Source: Novosphingobium sp. (GTDB taxonomy: Bacteria; Pseudomonadota; Alphaproteobacteria; Sphingomonadales; Sphingomonadaceae). From it: a stretch of 48,421 nt of DNA. The position numbers and the translations under genes are program-made. This document shows, piece by piece, positions 34,024 through 43,403 of the stretch. Below the pieces are notes generated by a model. It saw only the letters and a program-made list of their open reading frames with translations. It had not been told where the DNA came from and ran no database searches. The stretch's first letter is position 1. The number at the start of each line of letters is the position of its first letter. The DNA lies in contig NZ_JAIXZS010000064.1 in the NCBI RefSeq assembly GCF_027489515.1, positions 1 to 48,421 of the forward strand, read 5' to 3'.

Positions 34024-36029
34024 TCCGCGGCCTCCGCAAAGCTTTCACCGTGGAGCAATTCCGCCGAACAGCGCTGCAAAGTCGGGCTAGACCGCGCGAT
34101 GGCGTTCGTCAGGTAGTGATCCTTGATCGGGTACCCTGCAATCAGCCCTTCCGCCTTTGCCCCCTTCGGAGCCGCCGGCAGCGCGCCATAATCGGCCAGC
34201 CCTTCAACGCCCAAAGCCGGCACCTCGGCAATCATCGCCGCGCGCAATTGCTCGAAGCTGTCGAACCCGACCGAAACGCCCAGCGCATCCGCCATCGCGC
34301 GCAGGATCGTCCAGTCCTCCCGCGCGTCTCCGGGCGCATAGACCGCACGCTCCGAATACTGCACCCGGCCCTCGGTATTGACGTAAGTGCCGTCCTTCTC
34401 GGTAAACGCCGCCGCGGGCAGGATCACGTCTGCCGCATGCGCCGCCTTGTCGCCGTGATGGCCGATATGCACGATCATCGAGCCTGCAAACCTGGTGTAA
34501 TCCACCTCGTCCGCGCCCAGCGAAATCACCATCTTCGGCTTGGCGGCCACCAGATCACCCAGCCCGCCCGGCTGCGCATAGCCCAGCATCAGCCCGCCCA
34601 TGCGGCTAGCCGCCATATGCAGCACGTTGAAGCCGTTCCATTCGTCCGTCACCAGCTTGAAGCGCTCGGCAAAGGCGAGACCGGCCTCCAGCGCGCCCTT
34701 GGCAAGGCCAGCGCCGCCAATGATGATCGCAGGCTTCTTGGCACCCTCGAACGCGGCGACAACTTCGGCCGGCACGTCATTGAGAAGGCCCGCATCTTCG
34801 CCAAGGAAGGTCGCCGGATACGTCGGCTCCCACGCCGCGCCGAGCACGAAGACCTTCGCGCCCTTCTTGGCCGCCTTGCGCAGCCGCGTGTTCACCAGCG
34901 GCGCTTCGTCGCGCACGTGGCTGCCCACGATCACGATCGCGTCGGCCTCTTCGATACCAGCGAAGGTCGAGTTGAACGCCACCGCGGCCATGTTGGTCGC
35001 GGTATAGGCAAGGCCCGTCTGCCGGCCTTCGAGCAGGCTCGAACCCAGCGCGCGCGCCAAGGCCTTGGCCGCAAACATCGTCTCACAATCGACCTGATCG
35101 CCGGAGATCACCGCCACCGAAGCGCCCGGATTGATTTTGGCGACCGCATCAAACGCCTCAGCCCAGCTCGCCGCCGTCAGCTTGCCGTCCTTGCGCAGCC
35201 ACGGCTTGTCCAAGCGGCGGCGCGTCAGGCCGTCGACCACGTAACGCGCACGGTCGGAAAGCCATTCCTCGTTCACGTCATCGTTGACGCGCGGGAGGAT
35301 GCGCAGCACCTCGCGCCCGCGGCTGTCGATGCGGATGTTAGAGCCGACCGCGTCCGAAACGTCGATGCCCAGCGTCTTCTTCAGCTCCCACGGCCGCGCC
35401 TCGAACGCATAAGGCTTGGACGTCAGCGCGCCGACCGGACACAGGTCGATCACGTTCGCCGAAAGCTCATGCTTCGCCGCGCCTTCAAGGTACGTCGAAA
35501 TCTGCATCACCTCGCCGCGATAGAGCGCGCCGATCTCGTCCACGCCCGCGATCTCTTCCGAGAAGCGCACGCAGCGGGTGCAGTGGATGCACCGTGTCAT
35601 CGTCGTCTTGATCAGCGGGCCCATGTACTTGTCGGTCACCGCGCGCTTGTTCTCGTCATAGCGCGAGGCGCCGCGGCCATAGGCTACCGACTGGTCCTGC
35701 AGGTCGCACTCGCCGCCCTGATCGCAGATCGGGCAATCGAGCGGGTGGTTGATGAGGAGGAACTCCATCACCCCTTCCCGCGCCTTCTTGACCATCTCGC
35801 TGTCGGTGCGGATTTCCTGGCCTTCCGAGGCCGGAAGCGCACACGAAGCCTGCGGCTTGGGCGGCCCGGGCTTCACTTCGACCAGACACATGCGGCAGTT
35901 GCCCGCGATGCTGAGCCGCTCGTGATAGCAGAACCGGGGGATTTCCTTGCCGGCGAGCTCGCACGCCTGCAGCACCGTCGCGCCTGCGGGGACTTCGAGC
36001 TCTACGCCGTCGACTTTGAGTTTAGGCAT
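34020..36029 (-). CDS. nuoG: NADH-quinone oxidoreductase subunit G
   Basis: NuoG is the large iron-sulfur subunit of the NADH module. The 669-residue protein begins [22 protein letters not shown] with a [2Fe-2S] domain ([17 protein letters not shown]), then the His-ligated N5 region ([16 protein letters not shown]) and the N4 motif [10 protein letters not shown], followed by the molybdopterin-oxidoreductase-like domain. The start at 36029 is 54 bases inside the longest open frame and is where homology begins. Its start lies inside the last codons of the inserted gene at 36022-36666 (8-base overlap), with GGGAA about 9 bases upstream, so its ribosome site is now supplied by that gene. Confidence 0.96.
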   Translation of the reverse strand: MPKLKVDGVELEVPAGATVLQACELAGKEIPRFCYHERLSIAGNCRMCLVEVKPGPPKPQASCALPASEGQEIRTDSEMVKKAREGVMEFLLINHPLDCPICDQGGECDLQDQSVAYGRGASRYDENKRAVTDKYMGPLIKTTMTRCIHCTRCVRFSEEIAGVDEIGALYRGEVMQISTYLEGAAKHELSANVIDLCPVGALTSKPYAFEARPWELKKTLGIDVSDAVGSNIRIDSRGREVLRILPRVNDDVNEEWLSDRARYVVDGLTRRRLDKPWLRKDGKLTAASWAEAFDAVAKINPGASVAVISGDQVDCETMFAAKALARALGSSLLEGRQTGLAYTATNMAAVAFNSTFAGIEEADAIVIVGSHVRDEAPLVNTRLRKAAKKGAKVFVLGAAWEPTYPATFLGEDAGLLNDVPAEVVAAFEGAKKPAIIIGGAGLAKGALEAGLAFAERFKLVTDEWNGFNVLHMAASRMGGLMLGYAQPGGLGDLVAAKPKMVISLGADEVDYTRFAGSMIVHIGHHGDKAAHAADVILPAAAFTEKDGTYVNTEGRVQYSERAVYAPGDAREDWTILRAMADALGVSVGFDSFEQLRAAMIAEVPALGVEGLADYGALPAAPKGAKAEGLIAGYPIKDHYLTNAIARSSPTLQRCSAELLHGESFAEAAE

Positions 36030-36666
36030 TAGCAAAAATTCCCGGCCCAATTGCTGACTTGAGATACGGTGCGCATTCAGCACGAGAGAACAATTTAAAC
36101 GTCCCGAGATGCGGTAATACTATGATCTGACCACCATAAGATGTCTCGCCGACGGATAGAGTGATGTTACCCCAACCCGTCATCTTCTTTACCATTCGCT
36201 TCACGCCAAAAAGTGCGGGAATGTACTCACCAACCTTCGTCCCGAGGCAAACCACGTACTTAGGCGTCATTCCCGAGATGAAATCGGCCCACAAAGTTTT
36301 GGAAAAGGCCACTGCTTCACTCGATCGCATTAAATCAGCCCATCGTTCACTGCGAAATGGGACGAAATGAGCCGAAGCGACCTTATCAAACGAAACCCCG
36401 AGGTGGGCGACAAGTCTCTGAATTTGGATCTGAAGCGTGTCTTTGCCTACCGCTTGTCCGTCCCAGCTTTCGTCCACATATGCGCTGCCACCTTCTTGGG
36501 ACCAACTCGGGCCATGCTCGACACGTCCACTCGGATTCAATGACACGAGCAAGACTTCCGGGTCGTCAAACTGCCGTGCAGGGCAAGTCATGAACCGCCA
36601 ACCGATCTGGTACCCCAGTCGGCGGTATTCGGCCTCAATGCGTTCTGGAGTAACAGCCAACCTCAC
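36022..36666 (-). CDS. Uracil-DNA-glycosylase-like protein inserted in the nuo operon
   Basis: The 214-residue protein is not a complex I subunit. It shows motifs in the order of the uracil-DNA glycosylase superfamily: a strand ending in Asn-Pro-Ser ([10 protein letters not shown], 38-47), a second strand AHFVPFRS (99-106), [13 protein letters not shown] (137-149), then [15 protein letters not shown] (181-195) where the family has its catalytic His loop. Activity is unproven. It starts at a GTG in a GTGA overlap with the nuoF stop and ends 8 bases inside nuoG. Four 60-base rows of its DNA count 48-52% GC; one adjacent nuoF row counts 73%. That points to recent acquisition, yet both junctions are seamless. 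Other explanations include a DNA-unrelated enzyme of the same fold. Confidence 0.65.
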   Translation of the reverse strand: MRLAVTPERIEAEYRRLGYQIGWRFMTCPARQFDDPEVLLVSLNPSGRVEHGPSWSQEGGSAYVDESWDGQAVGKDTLQIQIQRLVAHLGVSFDKVASAHFVPFRSERWADLMRSSEAVAFSKTLWADFISGMTPKYVVCLGTKVGEYIPALFGVKRMVKKMTGWGNITLSVGETSYGGQIIVLPHLGTFKLFSRAECAPYLKSAIGPGIFANA

Positions 36667-37946
36667 TCCGCCGCCTCCCGCTGGTTCTCCGCAATCCGGC
36701 GCTCGATCTCGGGCCGGAAGTGGCGGATCAAGCCCTGGATCGGCCAGGCCGCCGCGTCGCCCAGCGCGCAGATCGTGTGGCCTTCGACCTGCTTGGTCAC
36801 CTGCTGCAGCATGTCGATTTCCTCGACCGCGGCGTCGCCGGTGCGCAGGCGCTCCATCACGCGCCACATCCAGCCAGTGCCTTCGCGGCACGGGGTGCAC
36901 TGGCCGCAGCTTTCGTGCTTGTAGAAGTAGGAAAGCCGGCTGATCGCGCGGACGATGTCGGTGGACTTGTCCATCACGATCACCGCCGCCGTGCCGAGGC
37001 CCGAACCGACAGCGCGGAGGCCGTCGAAGTCCATCGGCGCGTCCCAGATCTCCGCCGCCGGCACCAGCGGCACCGAAGACCCGCCGGGGATCACCGCGAG
37101 GAGGTTGTCGCGCCCGCCGCGAATGCCGCCGCAGTGCTTCTCGATCAGCTCGCTGAACGGGATGCTCATCGCCTCTTCCACCACGCAGGGCTTGTTCACA
37201 TGCCCGCTGATCTGGAAGAGCTTGGTGCCCTTGTTGTTGTCGCGCCCGAAGCTCGAGAACCACGCCGCGCCGCGCCGCAGGATCGTCGGCGCAACCGCGA
37301 TGCTCTCGACATTGTTCACCGTCGTCGGGCAGCCATAAAGACCTGCGCCTGCCGGGAACGGCGGCTTGAGGCGCGGCTGGCCCTTCTTGCCCTCGAGGCT
37401 CTCGATCATCGCGGTTTCTTCGCCGCAGATGTAGGCGCCCGCACCGCGGTGGACGAAGACGTCGAAGTCATAGCCCGAACCGCAGGCGTTCTTGCCCAGG
37501 AGACCCGCCTCATAGGCTTCGGCCACGGCGGCAAACAGCGTCTCCGCCTCGCGGATGTACTCACCGCGAATGTAGATATAGGCGGCCCGCGCGCGCATCG
37601 CATAGCCCGCGACGAGCGCGCCTTCGATCAGCTTGTGCGGATCGTGGCGGATGATCTCGCGGTCCTTGCACGAACCGGGTTCGGACTCGTCGGCATTGAT
37701 GACGAGGAAGCTTGGACGGCCATCCTTGCTCTCCTTGGGCATGAACGACCACTTCATGCCGGTCGGGAAACCCGCCCCGCCGCGCCCACGCAGGCCCGAA
37801 GCCTTGATTTCCTCGATGATCGCGTCCTGCCCGCGCTCCATCAGGGCCTTGGTATTGTCCCAATCCCCGCGGCCTCTCGCCGCCTTCAGGTTCCACGGCT
37901 GATAGCCGTAGAGGTTGGTGAAAATGCGGTCCTTGTCAGCGAGCAT
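36663..37946 (-). CDS. nuoF: NADH-quinone oxidoreductase subunit F
   Basis: NuoF binds NADH and FMN and carries cluster N3. The 427-residue protein has the NADH/FMN loop [58 protein letters not shown], and the cluster Cys set [12 protein letters not shown] with the later [13 protein letters not shown]. Two ATGs stand at 37949 and 37946; GGAG is 6 bases from the second. The start lies within the end of the small membrane gene, overlapping it by 11 bases. Its stop overlaps the inserted gene's GTG. Confidence 0.97.
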   Translation of the reverse strand: MLADKDRIFTNLYGYQPWNLKAARGRGDWDNTKALMERGQDAIIEEIKASGLRGRGGAGFPTGMKWSFMPKESKDGRPSFLVINADESEPGSCKDREIIRHDPHKLIEGALVAGYAMRARAAYIYIRGEYIREAETLFAAVAEAYEAGLLGKNACGSGYDFDVFVHRGAGAYICGEETAMIESLEGKKGQPRLKPPFPAGAGLYGCPTTVNNVESIAVAPTILRRGAAWFSSFGRDNNKGTKLFQISGHVNKPCVVEEAMSIPFSELIEKHCGGIRGGRDNLLAVIPGGSSVPLVPAAEIWDAPMDFDGLRAVGSGLGTAAVIVMDKSTDIVRAISRLSYFYKHESCGQCTPCREGTGWMWRVMERLRTGDAAVEEIDMLQQVTKQVEGHTICALGDAAAWPIQGLIRHFRPEIERRIAENQREAAE

Positions 37947-38112
37947 CATTCGCTCCGTTGTTCTTCGGCGCATCGCCGCGCGTGCTGAGCGCAATGAACA
38001 CCGCGCCAAGCGCAATGAAGGCGGACCCGATTGACCCGTCACGCGCCAGATCGACCATACCGATCACCATGAATGCAATGCCGACCGCCAAGAGCCCTTT
38101 CGCGCGCGCCAT
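37936..38112 (-). CDS. Small membrane protein encoded between nuoE and nuoF
   Basis: The 58-residue protein has two hydrophobic segments (about 5-20 and 28-43) and a polar C-terminus. No family is recognised. The ATG at 38112 shares a base with the nuoE stop (TGATG) and has GGGGGGA 6 bases upstream; its end overlaps nuoF by 11 bases. Such tight coupling on both sides argues that it is translated. It could be a lineage-specific complex I accessory or assembly protein, but that is only inferred from position. Confidence 0.6.
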   Translation of the reverse strand: MARAKGLLAVGIAFMVIGMVDLARDGSIGSAFIALGAVFIALSTRGDAPKNNGANDAR

Positions 38113-38780
38113 CACCATTCCCCCCGGTAATCATGGTTCGCACCAACCATCGCGGTCAGGCTCGTCGGCCCGCCGATCGGCTCGACGGTGTGGCGGCCCG
38201 GCAGCTGCGTACCCGTCTTCGGCTGCTTGCCCGCTGCCAGCTCATCGAGGATGCGCGTCATGTCCGCCGCGGTCAGATCCTCGTAGTTGTCATCGTTTAT
38301 CTGGACCATCGGCGCGGAGGCGCAGTTGCCCATGCATTCCACTTCGGTCAGCGTGAACACGCCGTCGTCCGTCGTGTGGCCCTTCTTGAGCCCGCGCGCC
38401 TTGCACGCCGCCATGATGTCGTCAGACCCGCGCAGCATGCACGGCGTCGTCCCGCAGACCTGCACGTGGAACCGGCCGATCGGCGCGATGTTGTACATCG
38501 TGTAGAACGTCGCGACCTCGACCACGCGGATGATCGGCATGTCGAGCTGCTTGGCCACATATTCCATCACCGGAATCGGCAGCCAGCCTTGCGTGTTCTC
38601 TTCCGCGCCGACCTGGCGCTGCGCGAGATCAAGCAGCGGCATCACCGCCGAGCGCTGCCGCCCCGCTGGATAGCGTGCGATGATTTCCTTCGCCTTTTCA
38701 GCGTTTTCCGCCGTCCAGGCAAAGCTGCCCCAACGCGCCCGAAGCTCGGGGGTATCGGGTTCGATATGACGGTCAGCCAT
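38112..38780 (-). CDS. nuoE: NADH-quinone oxidoreductase subunit E
   Basis: NuoE holds the [2Fe-2S] cluster N1a of the NADH module. The 222-residue protein has the thioredoxin-like fold with Cys ligands in CGTTPCML and ECMGNCASAP, and the conserved VATFYTMYN segment. The start at 38780 shares a base with the preceding NTF2-like stop (TGATG). The last 50 residues are a proline/glycine-rich tail. It couples to the small membrane gene the same way. Confidence 0.97.
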   Translation of the reverse strand: MADRHIEPDTPELRARWGSFAWTAENAEKAKEIIARYPAGRQRSAVMPLLDLAQRQVGAEENTQGWLPIPVMEYVAKQLDMPIIRVVEVATFYTMYNIAPIGRFHVQVCGTTPCMLRGSDDIMAACKARGLKKGHTTDDGVFTLTEVECMGNCASAPMVQINDDNYEDLTAADMTRILDELAAGKQPKTGTQLPGRHTVEPIGGPTSLTAMVGANHDYRGEW

Positions 38781-39112
38781 CAGCGAATGAACTCCACGCG
38801 GGCGCACTTGTCGCCCTCGAAACTGTAGATCGTGAGCACCTCGAACGGCTCCGCCGCCGCCGAACGCCGCACCAGTTCATGCAGCACGACGTATTCGCCC
38901 AGCGCATAGGCCTTGACGATCTCGGCGCGGTTCTCCGGGAACTCAGCGAACATCTTCTTGAGACCTTCGCGCGTGCCTTCCTTGCCTTCACGCACCACCG
39001 TCCCGCGATAGCCCGCCTCGCAGGCATCGTCGGTCATGTAGGACACGTAGAGGTCCGCATCCTGCGCGTTGTAGGCCTCGATCATGGCCGTTGCGGTGGC
39101 GAGCTTGCTCAC
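38780..39112 (-). CDS. NTF2/SnoaL-like protein encoded between nuoD and nuoE
   Basis: The product of about 110 residues has the NTF2-like cone fold: an opening helix ([24 protein letters not shown]), a short helix with [17 protein letters not shown] and paired strands [11 protein letters not shown] and [21 protein letters not shown]. The best start is a GTG at 39112 in a GTGA overlap with nuoD; a GTG at 39121 is possible. NTF2-like proteins range from small-molecule enzymes to binding proteins, so the role here is open. It is not a standard complex I subunit. Confidence 0.75.
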   Translation of the reverse strand: MSKLATATAMIEAYNAQDADLYVSYMTDDACEAGYRGTVVREGKEGTREGLKKMFAEFPENRAEIVKAYALGEYVVLHELVRRSAAAEPFEVLTIYSFEGDKCARVEFIR

Positions 39113-40320
39113 CGGTCGCACTCCCCGAACACCACATCGATCGCGCCCAGAATGGCGGTCGCGTCGGGCAGCATGTGGCCCTTCGACATGAAGTCCATCG
39201 CCTGCAGGTGCGAAAACGCGGTCGGGCGGATCTTGCAGCGGTAGGGTTTGTTCGAACCGTCCGACACCAGATAGACGCCGAACTCGCCTTTGGGGCTTTC
39301 GGTCGCGACGTAGACTTCGCCCGCCGGCACGTGGAAGCCTTCGGTGTAGAGCTTGAAGTGATGGATCAGCGCTTCCATCGATTGCTTCATCTCGCCGCGC
39401 TTGGGCGGCACCACCTTGCGGTCACTGCTCGAAACCGGGCCTTCGGGCATTTCAGCGAGGCACTGCTTCATGATCCGCGCGGACTGGCGGACCTCTTCCA
39501 CACGCACCATGAACCGGTCGTAGCAATCCGAACGCGTGCCCACTGGAATCTCGAAGTCCATGCGGTCATAGACGTCGTAGGGCTGGCTCTTCCTGAGGTC
39601 CCACGGAATGCCCGCCGCGCGGATCATCGGGCCGGAAAAGCCCCAGGCAATCGCATCATCGCGGCTCACCACCGCGATATCGACATTGCGCTGCTTGAAG
39701 ATGCGGTTGTCGACGACGAGGCTCATCGCGTCCTCGAAAAGCTGCGGCAGGCGCGTATCGAGCCAATCCGCAATGTCGGTCAGCAGCTTGAGCGGCACGT
39801 CCTGATGCACGCCGCCGGGGCGGAACCACGCCGCATGCATCCGCGCGCCCGAAGCGCGTTCGAAGAAGTTGAGGCAATCCTCGCGGATCTCGAACAGCCA
39901 CAGGTTCGGCGTCATCGCGCCGACGTCCATGACGTGCGAACCCAGGTTCAGCATGTGGTTGCAGATGCGCGTCAGCTCGGCAAACAGCACCCGCAGATAC
40001 TGCGCGCGCAGCGGCACCTCGATGTTGAGCAACTTCTCGATCGCCAGCACATAGGAGTGCTCCATCGCGAGCGGCGAGCAGTAATCCAGCCGGTCGAAGT
40101 AGGGCAGCGCCTGCAGATAGGTCTTGTGCTCGATCAGCTTTTCCGTGCCGCGGTGGAGCAGGCCGACATGCGGATCGATGCGCTCGATAATCTCGCCGTC
40201 GAGCTCCATCACCATGCGCAGCACGCCGTGCGCCGCCGGGTGCTGCGGGCCGAAGTTGATGGTGTAGTTCGAAATGACCTCGTCGCCGGTAGTGGGCGAC
40301 TGTTCAAGGCTGAGGCTCAT
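39109..40320 (-). CDS. nuoD: NADH-quinone oxidoreductase subunit D
   Basis: NuoD forms the quinone-binding cavity with NuoB. The 403-residue protein has the conserved N-terminal [21 protein letters not shown] with the cavity His, [21 protein letters not shown], and C-terminal [25 protein letters not shown]. NuoC and NuoD are separate here, unlike the fused enterobacterial form. It overlaps nuoC by 4 bases. Confidence 0.97.
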   Translation of the reverse strand: MSLSLEQSPTTGDEVISNYTINFGPQHPAAHGVLRMVMELDGEIIERIDPHVGLLHRGTEKLIEHKTYLQALPYFDRLDYCSPLAMEHSYVLAIEKLLNIEVPLRAQYLRVLFAELTRICNHMLNLGSHVMDVGAMTPNLWLFEIREDCLNFFERASGARMHAAWFRPGGVHQDVPLKLLTDIADWLDTRLPQLFEDAMSLVVDNRIFKQRNVDIAVVSRDDAIAWGFSGPMIRAAGIPWDLRKSQPYDVYDRMDFEIPVGTRSDCYDRFMVRVEEVRQSARIMKQCLAEMPEGPVSSSDRKVVPPKRGEMKQSMEALIHHFKLYTEGFHVPAGEVYVATESPKGEFGVYLVSDGSNKPYRCKIRPTAFSHLQAMDFMSKGHMLPDATAILGAIDVVFGECDR

Positions 40321-41246
40321 GCGCCTTCTCCCTCGGTCTTCTTCTTGCGGGTACGCTTGGGCTTCTCGGCCTCACCCTCGGCAGGAACCGTCGGTTCCTT
40401 CTTCGCGCGGGGCTTGCGCGCGGGCCGGTCCTCGGTCGGATCAGGGGCGCCCGGTTCCGGCGTCGCGGTGGCAACGGGCGCCCCCGGCGAAACCGGCTTC
40501 GCGGCCTCGGCATTGGCCTTCTCGCCAGCACCAGTGTCGGCGGGCTTGTCGGTCGTCTTGGGCACGTCGGCCTTGGCCTCACCCTTGGTGTCCGGCGCGG
40601 TGGCAACCGGTGCCGGCGCGGGCGGAACGGGCGCACCCTTCTCGTCACCCGGTAGTACGTAGTCCGCGCCTTCCCACGGGCTCATGAAATCGAACTGGCG
40701 CAGATCCTGCGCGAGCTCGACCTTCTCGTAGACAACGCGCTTGTCCTCTTCCGAATAGCGCAGCTCGACATAGCCCGTCAGCGGGAAGTCCTTGCGGAAC
40801 GGATGGCCCTGGAAACCGTAGTCGGTGAGGATGCGGCGCAGGTCCGGGTGCCCGGCAAACAGCACGCCATACATGTCGTAGACTTCGCGCTCATACCAGC
40901 CGGCATTGGGCCAGAGCACCGTCGCGGTCGGCACCGGCGTCGCCTCGTCGGTCGCGACCTTGACGATCAGGCGGTGGTTCTTCGTCAGCGAAAGCAGGCA
41001 GTAGACCACCTCGAACCGCTCAGGCCGCGAGGGGTAGTCGGCGCCCGCGATGTCCATCAACTGCTGGTACTCATGCGTATCGCGCAGCGCGCGCAGCGCC
41101 TCAACGATGCGCTCGCGCACCACATGGATCACGATCTCGCCATGCTGTTCGCGCGCGGAGACGATCATGTCGCCCAGCGCGGCGGACAGCGTTTCCAGCA
41201 CGCCATCAAACGGGGCGTAGCGCGGGGCGGAATGAAGGACGGTCAT
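40317..41246 (-). CDS. nuoC: NADH-quinone oxidoreductase subunit C with long C-terminal tail
   Basis: NuoC is the 30-kDa peripheral-arm subunit. Residues about 25-195 match the family, including [74 protein letters not shown] and [16 protein letters not shown]. About 105 further residues form a low-complexity Pro/Ala/Lys/Glu tail ending in a strongly basic run ([15 protein letters not shown]), unlike the usual length of about 200-220. The tail is in frame and continuous, and the nuoD start overlaps its stop, so it is part of the protein. Confidence 0.96.
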   Translation of the reverse strand: MTVLHSAPRYAPFDGVLETLSAALGDMIVSAREQHGEIVIHVVRERIVEALRALRDTHEYQQLMDIAGADYPSRPERFEVVYCLLSLTKNHRLIVKVATDEATPVPTATVLWPNAGWYEREVYDMYGVLFAGHPDLRRILTDYGFQGHPFRKDFPLTGYVELRYSEEDKRVVYEKVELAQDLRQFDFMSPWEGADYVLPGDEKGAPVPPAPAPVATAPDTKGEAKADVPKTTDKPADTGAGEKANAEAAKPVSPGAPVATATPEPGAPDPTEDRPARKPRAKKEPTVPAEGEAEKPKRTRKKKTEGEGA

Positions 41247-41259
41247 CTCAGCAGCCCTC

Positions 41260-41817
41260 TCAGCGCTCGATCGTGCCGGCGCGGCGGATCTTCCGCTGCA
41301 GCTGCATCACGCCATAGAGCAGTGCTTCGGCAGTCGGCGGGCAGCCGGGTACATAGATGTCGACCGGCACGATGCGGTCGCAGCCACGCACCACCGAATA
41401 GCTGTAGTGATAATAGCCGCCGCCATTGGCACAGCTGCCCATCGAGATGACGTACTTGGGGTCCGACATCTGATCGTAGACCTTGCGCAGCGCCGGGGCC
41501 ATCTTGTTGCACAGCGTGCCGGCCACGATCATCACGTCCGACTGGCGCGGCGAAGCGCGCGGGGCGACGCCGAAGCGCTCCATGTCATAACGCGGCATGT
41601 TCACGTGGATCATCTCGACCGCGCAGCAGGCAAGGCCGAAGGTCATCCACCACAGCGAGCCGGTACGCGCCCACTGGAACAGCTCCTCGGTCGAAGTCAC
41701 GAGGAAGCCCTTGTCCGAAACTTCGGCATTCAGGCTGTCGAAGAAGGCGGCATCAGGCGCCGCAGGCAGGTCGGCCGCAGTTGCCGGGATGATCGATGAG
41801 GTCGTCATGGTGCTCAT
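41260..41817 (-). CDS. nuoB: NADH-quinone oxidoreductase subunit B
   Basis: NuoB carries the terminal cluster N2, which reduces quinone. The 185-residue protein has the ligands Cys64-Cys65 (GLACCAVEM), Cys129 ([10 protein letters not shown]) and Cys159 ([11 protein letters not shown]). The ATG at 41817 lies in an ATGA overlap with the nuoA stop. A longer reading back to 42042 is the nuoA region in another frame. Confidence 0.97.
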   Translation of the reverse strand: MSTMTTSSIIPATAADLPAAPDAAFFDSLNAEVSDKGFLVTSTEELFQWARTGSLWWMTFGLACCAVEMIHVNMPRYDMERFGVAPRASPRQSDVMIVAGTLCNKMAPALRKVYDQMSDPKYVISMGSCANGGGYYHYSYSVVRGCDRIVPVDIYVPGCPPTAEALLYGVMQLQRKIRRAGTIER

Positions 41818-42188
41818 TCCCAATCCAGCGCGCCCTTCTTCCAGGCGTATATGAAGCCGATGATCAGCTCGAACAGGAACACCATCATCGTGCCCCAACC
41901 GGCCCAGCCGCTTTCCTTGAGGCTCACCGCCCAGGGAAACAGGAACGCCGCTTCGAGGTCGAAGATGATGAACAGGATCGCCACAAGGTAGAAGCGCACG
42001 TCGAACTGGCTGCGCGGATCCTCGAACGCAGGGAAGCCGCATTCATACTCGCTGAGCTTCTCGGCATTGGGGTTGTGTGCACCGGTGAGCCGCGAAACGC
42101 CCATCGGCAGGAACACGAACACGCACGAAAGCGCGAGTGCGATGCCGAGGAAGATCAGGATCGGCAGATATTGCGCGAGATAGGGCAT
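41814..42188 (-). CDS. nuoA: NADH-quinone oxidoreductase subunit A
   Basis: NuoA is a three-helix subunit at the junction of the two arms. The 124-residue protein has the conserved [44 protein letters not shown], including the loop Cys and membrane Asp/Glu. ATG at 42188 is preferred; a TTG at 42200 would add four residues. It is the first gene of the operon; no gene precedes it for about 346 bases. Confidence 0.96.
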   Translation of the reverse strand: MPYLAQYLPILIFLGIALALSCVFVFLPMGVSRLTGAHNPNAEKLSEYECGFPAFEDPRSQFDVRFYLVAILFIIFDLEAAFLFPWAVSLKESGWAGWGTMMVFLFELIIGFIYAWKKGALDWE

Positions 42189-42534
42189 TTGCTCGGCCAA
42201 GGGATTGACTCGCCTGTTTCTATGTCGCCCCGCGCCCTAGTCCCGGGAGGCACCATGTGCAAGTGCGGCATGACCCGATGAGGCTCAAAATCCTAGCTTT
42301 TGTCTGTGGATGACCCTGCTTTCCGCAGTTTTCCGCGCCCTTTGGCACTGCATACGAATGATTGCTGAATGCTACTGATTTGCAGTATCAGAAACCACGC
42401 GACGCGTAGGTTCTGTTACCCCGGACTTGATCCGTGGTCGCGCTTCCATCCCCCGTTCCGTTGCTCTCGAGCGGCTCTACCATGTTCAGCATGGACTTCC
42501 GACCGGATGGGCGCGGAAGGCCAGACACCGCCCG
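42189..42534. other. Non-coding region between nuoA and prepilin peptidase
   Basis: This 346-base gap must hold the nuoA promoter (read leftward). It contains a family A repeat at 42415-42447 and a TACTG-ATTTG-CAGTA hairpin at about 42373-42387. No consensus -35/-10 pair convincing enough to name was found. Confidence 0.6.
42415..42447. repeat. Extragenic repeat, family A, copy 2
   Basis: CCCCGGACTTGATCCGTGG followed by TCGCGCTTCC matches the copies at 11971 and 48129 with two base changes, one of which breaks the stem. Confidence 0.8.
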
Positions 42535-43284
42535 CTAGAAACCTTGCCAGAGAAACACGGGCCAGGCAGCCACGGCCAGCAAGGTCCCCAATGGCAGCAT
42601 CGTGTCCGACGTGATCTTCTGCCCCGCCCGCCACAACACGAACGCCACCGCCAGCCCCAGCAGGCTTGCCGCGAGCAAGGTATGGATCACCCCGAGTGGC
42701 CCCAGCCACAGCCCGATCGCGCCGAGCAGCGGCGGGTCGCCTCCGCCCAGCCCTTCCTGACCGCGCCACATCTGATAGCCCTGCCCCAGCATCCACAGCG
42801 CGGCAAACCCGAACGCCCCGCCCACCAGCGACAGCGCGATGCCCATCATGTCATCGGCCCAATAGCCCATCACCAGCGCAAAGAGCGCGCCGCTCGCGCC
42901 CAGCAGCGCCGAAAGCTGGCGCGGCAGCCACATGTGCCTGAGGTCGAGCATGGCGAGCAGCAGCAGCTGCCAGCCCAGCAGCATCGCCCAGACCGGAAAG
43001 GTGCCGAGCATCACGGCGAGCGCGCCGATGGCCGCACCGCCCAGCTCCGCCGCCAGTTGCCAGCAGTCGATCGCCGAGCCGCACTCGCGGCACTTCCCGC
43101 CCTGCACCGCCCACGAAAGGATCGGCACAAGCTCGAAGGGCTCCAGTTCCTTGTCACAGGTATCACAGGCCGAACGCGCCATGACCAGCGGGCGTCCATC
43201 GGGCAGGCGGATCAGCACCACACCCATGAAGCTGCCGACCACCGCGCCCAGCACCAGACCGGCCAGGATGAACACCACTGTCAA
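42535..43284 (-). CDS. Prepilin peptidase (type IV leader peptidase)
   Basis: This membrane aspartyl protease removes the leader of type IV pilin-like or type II secretion pseudopilins and methylates the new end. The 249-residue protein has the N-terminal methylase-like part with CxxC pairs (CDTCD and CRECG), and the two catalytic Asp in AMLDLRHMWLPRQLSA and GLGGGDPPLLGAIG. About seven membrane helices are visible. The first codon is probably TTG (43284) or a GTG two codons on. No pilin genes are nearby. Confidence 0.9.
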   Translation of the reverse strand: MTVVFILAGLVLGAVVGSFMGVVLIRLPDGRPLVMARSACDTCDKELEPFELVPILSWAVQGGKCRECGSAIDCWQLAAELGGAAIGALAVMLGTFPVWAMLLGWQLLLLAMLDLRHMWLPRQLSALLGASGALFALVMGYWADDMMGIALSLVGGAFGFAALWMLGQGYQMWRGQEGLGGGDPPLLGAIGLWLGPLGVIHTLLAASLLGLAVAFVLWRAGQKITSDTMLPLGTLLAVAAWPVFLWQGF

Positions 43285-43403
43285 GCCGCCGGTCCCCGCA
43301 TACCTTTGTGTCCTGCGCGCGAATTGAAATCATCACCCCCGGCGGCTACATCAACCGTATCCCCGGGGCCTGGCGCGGTCCCTTAGCACAGGAATGGTTT
43401 CCA

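Noticed and set aside
34050..36032. A 660-codon plus-strand frame opposite nuoG
   Set aside because: It is a shadow of nuoG with typical Arg/His/Gln-rich composition.
42189..42330. A specific nuoA promoter such as TTGCAC with TAGGGC on the minus strand
   Set aside because: The -10 match is too poor in a GC-rich context to name a promoter with confidence.
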